Shown here: positions 47,829 through 56,168 of the stretch, one piece after another
Position numbering within the stretch: position 1 is the first letter of the stretch
Layout: every line of letters starts with the position of its first letter
Source: Indibacter alkaliphilus LW1
GTDB taxonomy: Bacteria > Bacteroidota > Bacteroidia > Cytophagales > Cyclobacteriaceae
Direction: 5' to 3'
DNA: 64,000 nt
NCBI RefSeq assembly: GCF_000295935.2
Contig: NZ_ALWO02000036.1
Coordinates: 217,248 to 281,247, forward strand
Made by a program: the position numbers and the translations under genes
The notes under the pieces: model-generated
Databases searched by the model: none
The model's input: the letters and a program-made list of their open reading frames with translations, nothing else
Told to the model about the DNA's origin: nothing

Positions 47829-48086
47829 TTAGAAGTTTAAATTATTGAATAATTGAAGTGATCCTATTTCATAGATATCGGTGCCTTCCCTTTTGCAGAC
47901 ATTAAAACAATCTTTCATTAGTTTATTTCTGAACTCGGCTTCTTCTATGGAATAAGAAGGAAGCTTGGTTTCCATATGGATGTAATTCCTGAAATCGTCA
48001 TCTGGATGAAAATTTAGACTTTCATTTTCAAGCAAATGCTTAAAAAATGCCTCTACATCTTGAATTGATTTTACTTTTGAAATCAT
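47829..48086 (-). CDS. Small hypothetical acidic protein
   Basis: 85 residues: VKSIQDVEAFFKHLLENESLNFHPDDDFRNYIHMETKLPSYSIEEAEFRNKLMKDCFNVCKREG in outline. The pattern HPDDDF-Y and the cluster EAEFRNKLM-CF-VC-REG are, as I recall, shared with small proteins found in many Bacteroidota accessory regions, but the function is not known. Its start overlaps the stop of the upstream 147-residue gene by 4 bp, and the 47-residue gene follows 5 bp later. Confidence 0.72.
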   Translation of the reverse strand: MISKVKSIQDVEAFFKHLLENESLNFHPDDDFRNYIHMETKLPSYSIEEAEFRNKLMKDCFNVCKREGTDIYEIGSLQLFNNLNF

Positions 48087-48526
48087 AGTATTGTCCTTAA
48101 GTTTTCTAACTTTACTTCGGGTGTGACGAAAAGCATTCCTGTATGCACAGATCCCAAGGCGTCCTTTATGGTTAGCTTCACATTAGTTTCGACTCCCTTC
48201 CCATTTTTCACATGTAATTCGGGAACAATTTTATCTTGGTAAAGCTGATACACTTTACCTGAAACCTTAGATTGGTCTTCCTTAAGAATCATAACTGGAT
48301 AACCCAAAAGATCCTTGAGGTCAAATTCCACTACTTCCAATTCTTCAAGTCTTACACGGTTGATCGGAACAAAAGAGAAATCCGAGAATATCGGTTTAAT
48401 TTCTGCTGGTGGGGTTGGAAAGCGCCCACTGTCATCAAAATCCAGCAAATGATAAATCATATTCGGGTCTTCATCAGGATAAGGAGTATGAAATCTGACC
48501 ACTTGTCCTGCTTTAGTAGGTCTCAT
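48083..48526 (-). CDS. Hypothetical protein, first gene of a small operon
   Basis: 147 residues, soluble, with a proline-rich first third (VRFHTPYPDEDPNMIYHLLDF) and a strand-rich end (KLTIKDALGSVHTGMLFVTPEVKLENLRTIL). No recognised domain. It heads the operon of three small orphan genes and is divergent from the XRE regulator, with a 138-bp gap between them that could hold promoters for both. A toxin-antitoxin-like or anti-phage role is possible from the setting but nothing in the sequence shows it. Confidence 0.7.
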   Translation of the reverse strand: MRPTKAGQVVRFHTPYPDEDPNMIYHLLDFDDSGRFPTPPAEIKPIFSDFSFVPINRVRLEELEVVEFDLKDLLGYPVMILKEDQSKVSGKVYQLYQDKIVPELHVKNGKGVETNVKLTIKDALGSVHTGMLFVTPEVKLENLRTIL

Positions 48527-48636
48527 AATTGTGGTGCAGAATTTATAGCGTTGCCCCCGCTGGTTTGATATAATGCTGATTTTTTGTCTATTTGATTAAC
48601 AAAACCGACTATCTTAATATAATAAAAAATTCTAAA

Positions 48637-48654
48637 TGTTTACAATAGTGAACA
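48637..48654. promoter_or_regulatory. Imperfect inverted repeat upstream of the XRE regulator
   Basis: TGTTTACAATAGTGAACA: arms of seven bases with one mismatch, 10 bp before the start codon. A small XRE protein could bind here to control itself. Weak evidence. Confidence 0.35.
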
Positions 48655-48664
48655 CAAATATTTT

Positions 48665-48871
48665 ATGGACATCAAAGAAAAGTTTGGCATCAGACTTAGG
48701 ACCCTTAGAAAAGAAAAAGGCCTGTCCCAAGAGGAGCTGGCCGATAGGTCCGGTCTCAACCGTCCTTATATCTCAGGAATAGAGCAAGGCAAAAGGAATG
48801 TGTCTTTGGAGGTGATGGAGAAGTTGGCCGGGTCGTTGGGGGTAGAGATTGGGGAGTTAGTAAGATTTTAA
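48665..48871 (+). CDS. XRE-family HTH regulator, possible controller protein
   Basis: 68 residues consisting of one HTH_3 domain: RLRTLRKEKGLSQEELADRSGLNRPYISGIEQGKRNVSLEVMEKLAGSLGVEIGEL in outline. Size and sequence match C proteins that time expression of type II restriction enzymes and also solo prophage-type regulators. It is 0.6 kb upstream of the methyltransferase and on the same strand, with a small opposite-strand gene between. Assignment as controller of the R-M system is inference. Confidence 0.85.
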   Translation: MDIKEKFGIRLRTLRKEKGLSQEELADRSGLNRPYISGIEQGKRNVSLEVMEKLAGSLGVEIGELVRF

Positions 48872-48898
48872 AAGTGTTCACGCTGGCCTAAGTAAAGA

Positions 48899-49135
48899 CT
48901 AATAATTCTCTAGAAAAAGATCTAATTCAGCCTCTGTATTAAAGCTTACACTCTTATCTTTTCCTGATTGAAAAAATTCAAGTACGCTGTGCAAGGTATC
49001 AAAAAATCTAAAGTGGGTTCCTTCATAATTGTAAACAAATACACACCGTCTTCTTCTAGAATTCTCCAATGCCATGATTTCTAAAGTTCTTGATGGTGTG
49101 ATGTATTCAGTGTTGATTACAGTGATCTTATTCAT
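48899..49135 (-). CDS. Small hypothetical protein
   Basis: 78 residues starting MNKITVINTEYITPSRTLEI with a strand-rich first half and CVFVYNYEGTHFRFFDTLHSVLEFF, then an acidic C-terminus. No known domain. It lies on the opposite strand between the XRE regulator and the methyltransferase, so it is not part of the R-M transcript. Could be a mobile-region cargo gene. Confidence 0.6.
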   Translation of the reverse strand: MNKITVINTEYITPSRTLEIMALENSRRRRCVFVYNYEGTHFRFFDTLHSVLEFFQSGKDKSVSFNTEAELDLFLENY

Positions 49136-49476
49136 CTTAGCTTTTTCTTTAATAGCTATAAAGGTATTTCTAACTTAAGTCAGAAGCAAATTATTGACAT
49201 AAGTTGTCACATTCATTTGGTGTATCCGAATTAGATTTGGACGTTGAGACAAGAGAAAATATTTCTGAGACAATTAGCGTCATTTATCTAGTTTTTGAAA
49301 TTTTTACGGTCAAAAATTCTATCAGTTTATAACTTTTGGAAAACTTATTACTTTATATTTGTAACCATTGTGTAAGGTTTGATAATTTGGTTATGTAATT
49401 GACGGAATAACAAAACCTTACCTTTTGCTTTACTTACTTGAAACCAACTAAGGCTACTTAAAATCTTCTAAATACC
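49136..49476 (+). promoter_or_regulatory. Promoter region of the methyltransferase with a 9-bp inverted repeat
   Basis: TATATTTG (49354-49361) fits the Bacteroidota -7 consensus TAnnTTTG. Just downstream GTAAGGTTT (49372-49380) is exactly repeated in inverse as AAACCTTAC (49413-49421) with a 32-bp spacer. The repeat covers the expected start of transcription. The methyltransferase has an N-terminal HTH and could repress itself here. A matching -33 element at the usual spacing was not found. The remainder of the 341-bp gap shows nothing else. Confidence 0.5.
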
Positions 49477-50745
49477 ATGAAAGAATATTTGTCACTTGCA
49501 GAAACAGCAGACTTAGTAGGAAAAAGCAAAGAAACCTTAAGACGATGGGATAAAGAAGGTATTCTAAATGCTGTCAGAGAGCCTGTTTCTAACTATAGAG
49601 TTTACAGAAAATCCGATGTGCAATTACTTATGGGTAGCCTCTTTGATGAGGTAATAGATGACGAGGTCTCTAATTATGCCGAACCGAAACATGAATACTC
49701 AGTCCTAGAACTTTTTGCAGGAGCAGGTGGACTTGGAATAGGTCTTGAAAAAGCAGGACTTAAATGTGTCGGATTGAATGAAATTGACAAGTGGGCATGT
49801 GAAACTTTGAGAAGAAATAGACCACATTGGAATGTGTTGGAAGGAGATATCAAAGAGTTTGATTTTTCAGAATACAGAAACAAAGTGGATGTGGTCACAG
49901 GTGGCTTTCCTTGTCAAGCTTTTAGCTATGCAGGAAAGAAACTTGGACTTAATGATGCCAGAGGAACATTGTTTTATGAATTCGCTAGGGTGGTGCAAGA
50001 AGTGAATCCAGCCATCTGTATAGGTGAAAACGTGAGAGGATTATTGAGCCACGAAAAAGGTAAAACCTTGCAAGGTATGATTTCCATTTTGGATGAAATT
50101 GGCTACAGAGTAGTTCCTGTTCAAGTTTTAAAGGCTATCCATTACAGGGTTCCTCAAAAAAGAGAGCGATTGATTTTGGTTGGGATCAGAAAAGACATCT
50201 ATATTGATTTTCACTACCCAAAACCACATAAAAGAATCTATAATTTAGAAGATGCCTTGAAAAAAGGCCCTCTGTTTGATAAAGATGTGCCAAAATCACC
50301 TGGTGCAAAATATCCTGCTTACAAGAAAAAAGTACTTGACATGATCCCACAAAAAGGATATTGGCGAGACCTTCCAGAAGACGTCCAAAAAGAATATATG
50401 GGAGGAAGTTTTTACTTAGGGGGAGGCAAAACGGGCATGGCAAGAAGGATTGGCTGGGATGAACCCTCATTGACTTTGACGTGTAGCCCTGCCCAAAAGC
50501 AAACAGAGCGATGCCATCCAGAAGAAACAAGACCTTTTACAGTCCGTGAATATGCCCGTATCCAAACTTTTCCAGATAGCTGGGAATTTGCTGGTTCCTT
50601 AGCTCAGCAGTACAAGCAAATCGGAAATGCTGTACCCGTCAACTTAGGCCAAGAAGTGGGTTATGCCATAGTGAAGTTTTTGAATGAGTACTATTCTAGC
50701 AATTCTAATAATTCAAAAAAGACTTATAATTTGGCAAAACAATAG
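49477..50745 (+). CDS. DNA (cytosine-5)-methyltransferase with N-terminal MerR-like HTH
   Basis: 422 residues. Residues 1-55 form a MerR/excisionase-like HTH (LSLAETADLVGKSKETLRRWDKEG, NYRVYRKSDVQLLM). The catalytic domain follows: motif I VLELFAGAGGLGIGLEKAG, motif IV GGFPCQAFSYAG with the nucleophile Cys146, motif VI GENVRGL, motif VIII QKRERLILVG, and motifs IX-X REYARIQTFPDSW and QYKQIGNAVPVNLG. A Eco47II-type nuclease starts 35 bp downstream, so it probably methylates GGNCC. N-terminal HTH fusions in cytosine methyltransferases such as M.EcoRII-like enzymes act as autorepressors. Confidence 0.94.
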   Translation: MKEYLSLAETADLVGKSKETLRRWDKEGILNAVREPVSNYRVYRKSDVQLLMGSLFDEVIDDEVSNYAEPKHEYSVLELFAGAGGLGIGLEKAGLKCVGLNEIDKWACETLRRNRPHWNVLEGDIKEFDFSEYRNKVDVVTGGFPCQAFSYAGKKLGLNDARGTLFYEFARVVQEVNPAICIGENVRGLLSHEKGKTLQGMISILDEIGYRVVPVQVLKAIHYRVPQKRERLILVGIRKDIYIDFHYPKPHKRIYNLEDALKKGPLFDKDVPKSPGAKYPAYKKKVLDMIPQKGYWRDLPEDVQKEYMGGSFYLGGGKTGMARRIGWDEPSLTLTCSPAQKQTERCHPEETRPFTVREYARIQTFPDSWEFAGSLAQQYKQIGNAVPVNLGQEVGYAIVKFLNEYYSSNSNNSKKTYNLAKQ

Positions 50746-50780
50746 AGTTTCTTTAGTTTGTGGAATAATATACAAACGAC

Positions 50781-51506
50781 ATGGGATTACTCTCTTGGAT
50801 TTCAGATGATCATCTTTTCAGTACTGTAGAAAAACTCATATCTGTTGCTGAAAAATCGCTCAAAAAATCCGAAACCCAGTTCAACAAAAATGTTCTCGAT
50901 CCATTTTCAGCAATGTTCCAAATCGCAGGGTTTAACATCTCTCATGAAGAATGGTTGGTGGCAGAGAAAACGCGCCAAGCACAGAAATCTCTACAAAATC
51001 ATATCGGTGATTTCCATCAAATCATTCTTGGTGGAGTAGAAGGCTGGGATAATTTGGAAACTGGTAAAATCATGGATCTTGTGAATCATGAAAAGAAAAT
51101 CATTGCAGAAATAAAAAATAAATACAACACGGTTAAAGGCTCTGATTTGTCAGGCCTCTATCAGGCAATGGAAAATTTAGTGGGAAATAAATATAGTACC
51201 TACAAAGGATATACGGCATATTATGTAACCATAATCCCAAAAAAACCAACAAGAATAAATATCCATTTCACTCCATCAGACAAAGAAAAGGGCGCAAGGT
51301 ATTCGGAGAACGAAGCAATAAGACTGATTGATGGAGCAAGTTTTTATGAAATTGTTACTGGAGATCAAGATGCCTTACTTGATCTATATCATATACTTCC
51401 TATTGTTATACAAAATATCACAGGAAAAGAAATCAATTCTGACACCAAGGATATAATGACCAAGTATTTTGAACTTGCTTATGGAAGTTCTGACTCTGAG
51501 GTATAG
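50781..51506 (+). CDS. Type II restriction endonuclease, Eco47II/Sau96I-like (GGNCC)
   Basis: 241 residues. MFQIAGFNISHEEWLVAEKTRQAQKSLQNHIGDFHQIILGG and VNHEKKIIAEIKNKYNTVKGSDLSGLYQAMENL match the Eco47II family as I know it, with the E-x-K of AEIKNKYNTVKGS probably being part of the PD-(D/E)xK active site. Enzymes of this family cut GGNCC. The gene lies directly after its methyltransferase on the same strand. Family from memory; specificity is inferred. Confidence 0.8.
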   Translation: MGLLSWISDDHLFSTVEKLISVAEKSLKKSETQFNKNVLDPFSAMFQIAGFNISHEEWLVAEKTRQAQKSLQNHIGDFHQIILGGVEGWDNLETGKIMDLVNHEKKIIAEIKNKYNTVKGSDLSGLYQAMENLVGNKYSTYKGYTAYYVTIIPKKPTRINIHFTPSDKEKGARYSENEAIRLIDGASFYEIVTGDQDALLDLYHILPIVIQNITGKEINSDTKDIMTKYFELAYGSSDSEV

Positions 51507-51527
51507 ACACTCAAAATTCATTTTATA

Positions 51528-52301
51528 GTGAAAAAAGGACAAAAACTATGGACTAGAGATGAATTGATTTTAGCCATTAACCTTTATTGGAAATTGGAGT
51601 TTGGCAAAATCCATCAAGGAAATCCGGACGTAATAAAGCTGGCAAAATTACTGGGAAGGACTCCGTCATCTATTGTCTTCAAGCTTGGAAATTTTGGCAG
51701 TTTTGACCCTAGTTTACAGGAACGAGGAGTAGGTGGGCTAAAAAATACAAGTAAACTTGATGAGCAAATTTGGAATGAATTTTACGGTAATTTTGAGGAT
51801 GTTGCTTATGAAAGTGAAAAATTGAGAGCAACTCTTGAACAAAAACCTGTTGAAGAATTAAATGAGATAGATATTTCTGAACTTCCTAAAGAAGGTCTTG
51901 TTAGGGAACAGGTTGTTAAGACACGAGTGAATCAAAATTTCTTCAGAAAAACCATACTAGCATCATACAAAAACACTTGTTGCATTACGGGAATCAATAT
52001 ACCGGGTCTTTTGGTTGCAGGTCATATTGTTCCATGGAGTGTTGATGAAAAAAATAGAATGAACCCAAGAAATGGTTTATGTCTAAATTATTTACATGAC
52101 AAGGCATATGAACTTGGTCTAATAACAATAGATACGAACTACAATATTCTAATTTCAAGCAAAATCATGGAGGATGAAAAAAATGAATCAAATCTTAAAT
52201 TCTTTAATCAACATCAAAACAAAAAAATCTTATTACCCGGTAGATATTTGCCTGATAAAAGTTTTTTAAATCATCATTATGAAACAAGGTTTATTAAGTA
52301 G
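51528..52301 (+). CDS. HNH endonuclease-domain protein
   Basis: 257 residues, starting with GTG at 51528. N-terminal residues (TRDELILAINLYWKLEFGKIH, KLLGRTPSSIVFKLGNF) look like a helical DNA-binding region. The C-terminal HNH_2-type domain is seen in CCITGINIPGLLVAGHIVPWSVDEKNRMNPRNGLCLNYLHDKAYELGL with the paired histidines and asparagine. It follows the restriction nuclease by 21 bp, so it may be a third component of the island or a separate nuclease riding on it. Confidence 0.88.
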   Translation: MKKGQKLWTRDELILAINLYWKLEFGKIHQGNPDVIKLAKLLGRTPSSIVFKLGNFGSFDPSLQERGVGGLKNTSKLDEQIWNEFYGNFEDVAYESEKLRATLEQKPVEELNEIDISELPKEGLVREQVVKTRVNQNFFRKTILASYKNTCCITGINIPGLLVAGHIVPWSVDEKNRMNPRNGLCLNYLHDKAYELGLITIDTNYNILISSKIMEDEKNESNLKFFNQHQNKKILLPGRYLPDKSFLNHHYETRFIK

Positions 52302-52303
52302 AA

Positions 52304-52801
52304 TCAAACAACCCTCTCAGGAAAAATTTCACCAATGCCAACTAAATTCAAATCCATAATCATGATTTCCATTCCCTCAATCATAAAATCATTCCAAATG
52401 TAATACTTGAGAAAATCTTTCATCTCAGATGTTATTTGCTCTAAGCAAATTCCAAATTTTAATAAGTCTTTATCATTGATAATCACATTGTCTAAATCGG
52501 CAAAAGCAAACTGACCTAACCAGTCTATAGAAGCATTAAATTTTAACAAAACTGATCGATAAGTATCCAGATAATCAGACCTTCCAATCTGAAAGTAGAG
52601 TTGGCTTGAATAACCCCAGTGAAAGGAGTTTTTCCCTTCTTTCAAAACCAAGCCTTCCTTTTTAATCATTTCATAGGATGATATGTCCGTAGCATGATAA
52701 AGTGGAATTCTTTTACCATACTGCAACTCCAGGGCTTTAAAAAAACCATCAATCTCAAATGAGTTAAACATTAAGTCTTTTATTTTATCTTTCTTTTCCA
52801 T
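52304..52801 (-). CDS. Hypothetical protein with ADP-ribosyltransferase-like HxT...GL signature
   Basis: 165 residues. The segment RIPLYHATDISSYEMIKKEGLVL resembles the first core strand of ART-fold proteins of the H-Y-E kind (LYHxT...I...GL), seen in DarT/DUF4433 and other NAD-using toxins. A downstream YFQIGRSDYL could supply the Tyr and a C-terminal GMEIMIMDLNLVGIGEI the Glu. These matches are weak. It is convergent with the HNH gene, 2 bp apart. Could instead be an unrelated small cytoplasmic protein. Confidence 0.55.
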   Translation of the reverse strand: MEKKDKIKDLMFNSFEIDGFFKALELQYGKRIPLYHATDISSYEMIKKEGLVLKEGKNSFHWGYSSQLYFQIGRSDYLDTYRSVLLKFNASIDWLGQFAFADLDNVIINDKDLLKFGICLEQITSEMKDFLKYYIWNDFMIEGMEIMIMDLNLVGIGEIFPERVV

Positions 52802-52810
52802 AATATTAAA

Positions 52811-53083
52811 TCACACCACCCTCACCACAATCCCACCAAAATGGGCTTCTTCGGCATAGCAGGGGACGCCGTCAATATAGCAGATATTGCTGTCATAGGG
52901 TTCTTGGGTATCACAGTATTCCCCGGCACAGCCATGACCGGTAAAGGAGGTATTGAAAAAGTCTACCTTCCGGCCCTCCTTATCCGTGGCCCTGGGTGTA
53001 CAGTCCAAGCAGACATACCTAGGGTAGCGGGATGAAAAGGAGACCTCATTTTTGCAGATAGGACAGGTTTGATTTGCTTCCAT
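52811..53083 (-). CDS. Zinc-ribbon hypothetical protein
   Basis: 90 residues. The N-terminal ribbon CPICKNEVSFSSRYPRYVCLDC has two cysteine pairs, and four further cysteines follow (HGCAGEYCDT, NICYIDGVPCYAEEAHFGG). Such small proteins are common hypotheticals in Bacteroidota; no function is known. It is 9 bp upstream of the ART-like gene on the same strand, so the two are likely one operon. Confidence 0.7.
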   Translation of the reverse strand: MEANQTCPICKNEVSFSSRYPRYVCLDCTPRATDKEGRKVDFFNTSFTGHGCAGEYCDTQEPYDSNICYIDGVPCYAEEAHFGGIVVRVV

Positions 53084-53215
53084 AAACAGTATTTAAACCT
53101 CAAGATACCATGCTTTGTAGCCAATTACCATTTAAAAAGTAAATACAAAGAGAATCAGTGGCCAACTGAAAGTAAGGAGCCCTTTTTCTATGCCCTCTCA
53201 TGCCTCATCTAGTGC

Positions 53216-53287
53216 GGTGCATTCTTGTTGCCAAAAATGGTAAATTCTTATTTACCGAAAATGATGTAGTTCTATTTGCTGATTACA
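53216..53287. repeat. 72-bp repeat E, copy 1
   Basis: GGTGCATTCTTGTTGCCAAA starts this unit, which aligns without gaps to 59822-59893 with 60 of 72 bases identical. Both copies lie on the 3' side of minus-strand hypothetical genes. Nothing else is seen in the 53084-53377 gap. Confidence 0.7.
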
Positions 53288-53377
53288 TTCGGTTTAGTGG
53301 TGGAGACCGAAGTTATAACACGTGGTTTAACCTCTTAACTAGTTAACTTTGTATTGGAATACTCACATACCCACCTA

Positions 53378-54241
53378 CTACCTCCCTACCGGCGCCTTAA
53401 TCTTAAATAACTTATCCAGCAGTGGGGTTTTTTGGACAGTGGCGATCCTCTTGATGATGGCACCTTCCTTTTCGAGCGCTACCAAACCAAAATAATTCAT
53501 AAACCGATCAAAGGTTCTAATCGAATAACAACTTGCACCATAATCCTCCACAGTAGTATATCCGGGATTTAGTCCTTCGAGCAAAGCGGGAAAAGCTTTC
53601 AAATATTTTTCCGCATAGAAAAAATCAGAACGTGGCTGTTCTCCATACTTGGACAATAGAATCAAAGTAAATCCAAACCCCAAAGGACCAATCGGCCTTT
53701 CATCATATCCATCAAAATAACCCCAATTGAACTTATTCCTAAAAGTATCAAACAGAAGTTTGAATAACTCAAAGTCGTCTTTCAATACCTTCTGACCATT
53801 TTTTGTAAGCGATAATTTTCCCAAACGCTTCTTGGCAATCCCTGTCAGCTCTATCAATATCCTCGTCAAGTGAATGGAATTAGAGTCTGTTTCCTTGTAG
53901 AGTTTATAATGGGCATCATCAATAAAATCATCTTTGATAAACTCTTGCGCATAAAGCTCAGCCACAATTTTTGTTGGCAAAAATCCCTTAGCTGTGAGTT
54001 TTAGGGAACCTGACTTGTCAATGATGTTACACAAGTATTTGACCTGCTGAAGCATCGGAATCTGATCATAATCCTCAGAGCTCAGCTTTTGTAATTGAAT
54101 AGGACTATTTATGCCAAATGTATCATGCAAGATATTATTCATCTCATAAGGAGAATACCCCTCAAATTCAGGAACAGCGCGCCTGTTTTGTTCTTCCATT
54201 AATTTTGCTATCTGCCGATTCAGTTCTTCTAAGTCCATCAC
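53378..54241 (-). CDS. Conserved hypothetical protein
   Basis: 287 residues, soluble and largely helical. It starts MMDLEELNRQIAKLMEEQNR with a short coiled-coil-like helix, then YSPYEMNNILHDTFG and KYLCNIIDKSGSLKLTAKGFLPTKIV, which looks like a winged-helix segment, and ends in a region rich in aromatic residues (NYFGLVALEKEGAIIKRIATVQKTPLLDKLF). I recall similar proteins as orphans in Bacteroidota islands but no function. Second ATG codon is equally plausible as start. Confidence 0.75.
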   Translation of the reverse strand: MMDLEELNRQIAKLMEEQNRRAVPEFEGYSPYEMNNILHDTFGINSPIQLQKLSSEDYDQIPMLQQVKYLCNIIDKSGSLKLTAKGFLPTKIVAELYAQEFIKDDFIDDAHYKLYKETDSNSIHLTRILIELTGIAKKRLGKLSLTKNGQKVLKDDFELFKLLFDTFRNKFNWGYFDGYDERPIGPLGFGFTLILLSKYGEQPRSDFFYAEKYLKAFPALLEGLNPGYTTVEDYGASCYSIRTFDRFMNYFGLVALEKEGAIIKRIATVQKTPLLDKLFKIKAPVGR

Positions 54242-54545
54242 ACTTTTGTTTTATCTGAAAATAAATATACAACCAACTAACAAGAAACAACAAGATACTA
54301 GTCCTCTATAAATAGCAGTGTAACCCAAACCTGAATTCTAAAACCTAAAATCGACTGTGTTTATCCCTGGTAAAAATAGAATCCGGCCAATTAAGCCACT
54401 TTCAACATACAAAAATTCTCGCGCCAGAGTGAAGATATGGCTGCAGTTAATAAAACCTGGAACCCTCTTATCGCTAATGTTAAATGAATAAACATTTAAA
54501 AATTGCTTGTTCCTTGAGACAGTACTTCGGCTGGCAGCTCTTGCT

Positions 54546-54577
54546 ATTTAGGGCGTGCTGAAAAACGCCAACTAGAG
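54546..54577 (-). repeat. 32-bp dispersed repeat, copy 2
   Basis: Reverse complement of 30109-30140 with one difference. Lies in the 428-bp gap 54242-54669, which shows no gene and otherwise only the presumed promoter of the C39-like peptidase. Terminal-repeat-like but without a transposase. Confidence 0.75.
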
Positions 54578-54669
54578 AATACTATAATGAAAGAATTAAG
54601 TCTGCCAAGTGGCGTAAATTGGGATTTTTTTTATATTCAAATAATTTTTGATCACAAAAAATTTGTTTC

Positions 54670-55905
54670 ATGTACATAGAGAAAAATCTTACCTGCAAGG
54701 AAAATATACTGGAACTACTCTCAATTTACCTTTCAACAGAATATCAAATTGATAATGAAACAGCTCAAAGCTGTCTCAAGAAACAATTAACCCCCCTTTT
54801 GGACCAACTTATTGAAAACATTGTTTTGTTAATTGAATACCCCTACACCGATAAGGTTTTTAGAGACAGTTTTTATAATTATTTTTCCTCCAAGCTTTAT
54901 CCTTATTATAGAGATTGTATTAGGGTTTCATTGTTTTCGTATAAGGTTTCTGAAGAAGACTTTAGGGATAGTGAGCAAATTGAAAAGGTAAAGTCAAACT
55001 TCCTTGGATTTTTCGTTATCAGACCTATTACTCCTCAGCTTTTAGGAAGATCAGCCATTTCACCAAAAGCATATAAAAACAATAATCTATTAATCTGTAA
55101 AGCCCCTATCCCCTGTGCTATAAATGGCATAAAAATGACCGTTGAAGCATTTCCATATTCTTCACAAGATGCCGAAACCATTTCTTGTGCTGAAACAACC
55201 TTATGGGCAGTAATGGAATACTTTGGAATCAAATACCCGGAATACAAACCGACATTACCCTCCAAAATTCATGATACCCTGAAAAAGGTTTCTTTTGAAA
55301 GACAGATGCCATCTAATGGGTTAGATATACTTCAATTGTCATTCGCGTTAAAGGAATTTGGGTTTGGGACCAGAATATATTCTAAAGATCAATTTGAAGA
55401 TCAATTTTTAAATCTTCTGGCTATTTATATGGAGAGTGGTATTCCGATTATCCTTAGTGTCTCTTCTGAAAAAATCGGACATGCCGTGGTTTGTATAGGC
55501 AGAGAAGCAAATGATGTTGACAATTTAAAATTTGACCTTTCAGGAATCATCCAAATACAGGGAACCCCTATAATATTCAACAGCAATCTAGAAAGAAAAT
55601 ATGTATTTATCGATGACAATCACCCTCCTTACCAACTTGCTGAATTAAAAAAACCATTTAATCATTACAAAAAGCCAGATTGGGAGGATTGCCAGATTTC
55701 TCACTTCATAGTTCCATTATACTCGAAAGTTTACCTTGAAGCCTATGAAGCCAAGAACTTTATCATAAAATTTCTGAACTTCTTTTATGAAAATGAAATC
55801 AAAGAAATCGGTGACGCCGTATATATCCGCATTTTCCTGACTTCTAGTCGTTCCTTTAAAAATGAAATTGCGATAAACAAAACATGGAACAAAGATATCA
55901 AGTAA
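54670..55905 (+). CDS. Papain/C39-like cysteine peptidase family protein
   Basis: 411 residues without signal peptide. The central part shows a papain-like arrangement: Cys173 in TISCAETTLWAVMEYFG, His271 in KIGHAVVCIGR, and an acidic pair 315-316 in YVFIDDNHPPYQL. This fits the C39-like or BtrH-type fold, seen in peptidases that trim bacteriocin leaders and in other cysteine proteases. The N-terminal 150 residues and the C-terminal 80 are not recognised. Two small genes follow at 18 and 5 bp, so the three are an operon. Substrate unknown. Confidence 0.7.
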   Translation: MYIEKNLTCKENILELLSIYLSTEYQIDNETAQSCLKKQLTPLLDQLIENIVLLIEYPYTDKVFRDSFYNYFSSKLYPYYRDCIRVSLFSYKVSEEDFRDSEQIEKVKSNFLGFFVIRPITPQLLGRSAISPKAYKNNNLLICKAPIPCAINGIKMTVEAFPYSSQDAETISCAETTLWAVMEYFGIKYPEYKPTLPSKIHDTLKKVSFERQMPSNGLDILQLSFALKEFGFGTRIYSKDQFEDQFLNLLAIYMESGIPIILSVSSEKIGHAVVCIGREANDVDNLKFDLSGIIQIQGTPIIFNSNLERKYVFIDDNHPPYQLAELKKPFNHYKKPDWEDCQISHFIVPLYSKVYLEAYEAKNFIIKFLNFFYENEIKEIGDAVYIRIFLTSSRSFKNEIAINKTWNKDIK

Positions 55906-55923
55906 ATAGTCTTGGAAAGCTTA

Positions 55924-56163
55924 ATGCCCAAATTTATATGGGTTGCTGAATTTTCCACCCAAGAAAAAATCAAAAAGCACATGGCTGAAGGCTTGATAAT
56001 CCTGGATGCCACTGAAGCAAATATTTATAACAACAAACCCCTGATATTATCAGTATATCAAAAAAAGATGTTACTTTGGGACGAAAACAATAACGAATTG
56101 GTGAATTTCCCAATGGAATTGAATGATTTTTGCATATACAAAAACAACCTGGACGGATTTTAA
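55924..56163 (+). CDS. Small hypothetical protein after the C39-like peptidase
   Basis: 79 residues from the ATG at 55924 (MPKFIWVAEFSTQEKIKKHM); the frame is open upstream to a TTG at 55912 that is less likely. Strand-rich with ILSVYQKKMLLWDENNNEL. No family recognised. It sits 18 bp after the peptidase stop and 5 bp before the next small gene. Confidence 0.6.
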   Translation: MPKFIWVAEFSTQEKIKKHMAEGLIILDATEANIYNNKPLILSVYQKKMLLWDENNNELVNFPMELNDFCIYKNNLDGF

Positions 56164-56168
56164 CAATT

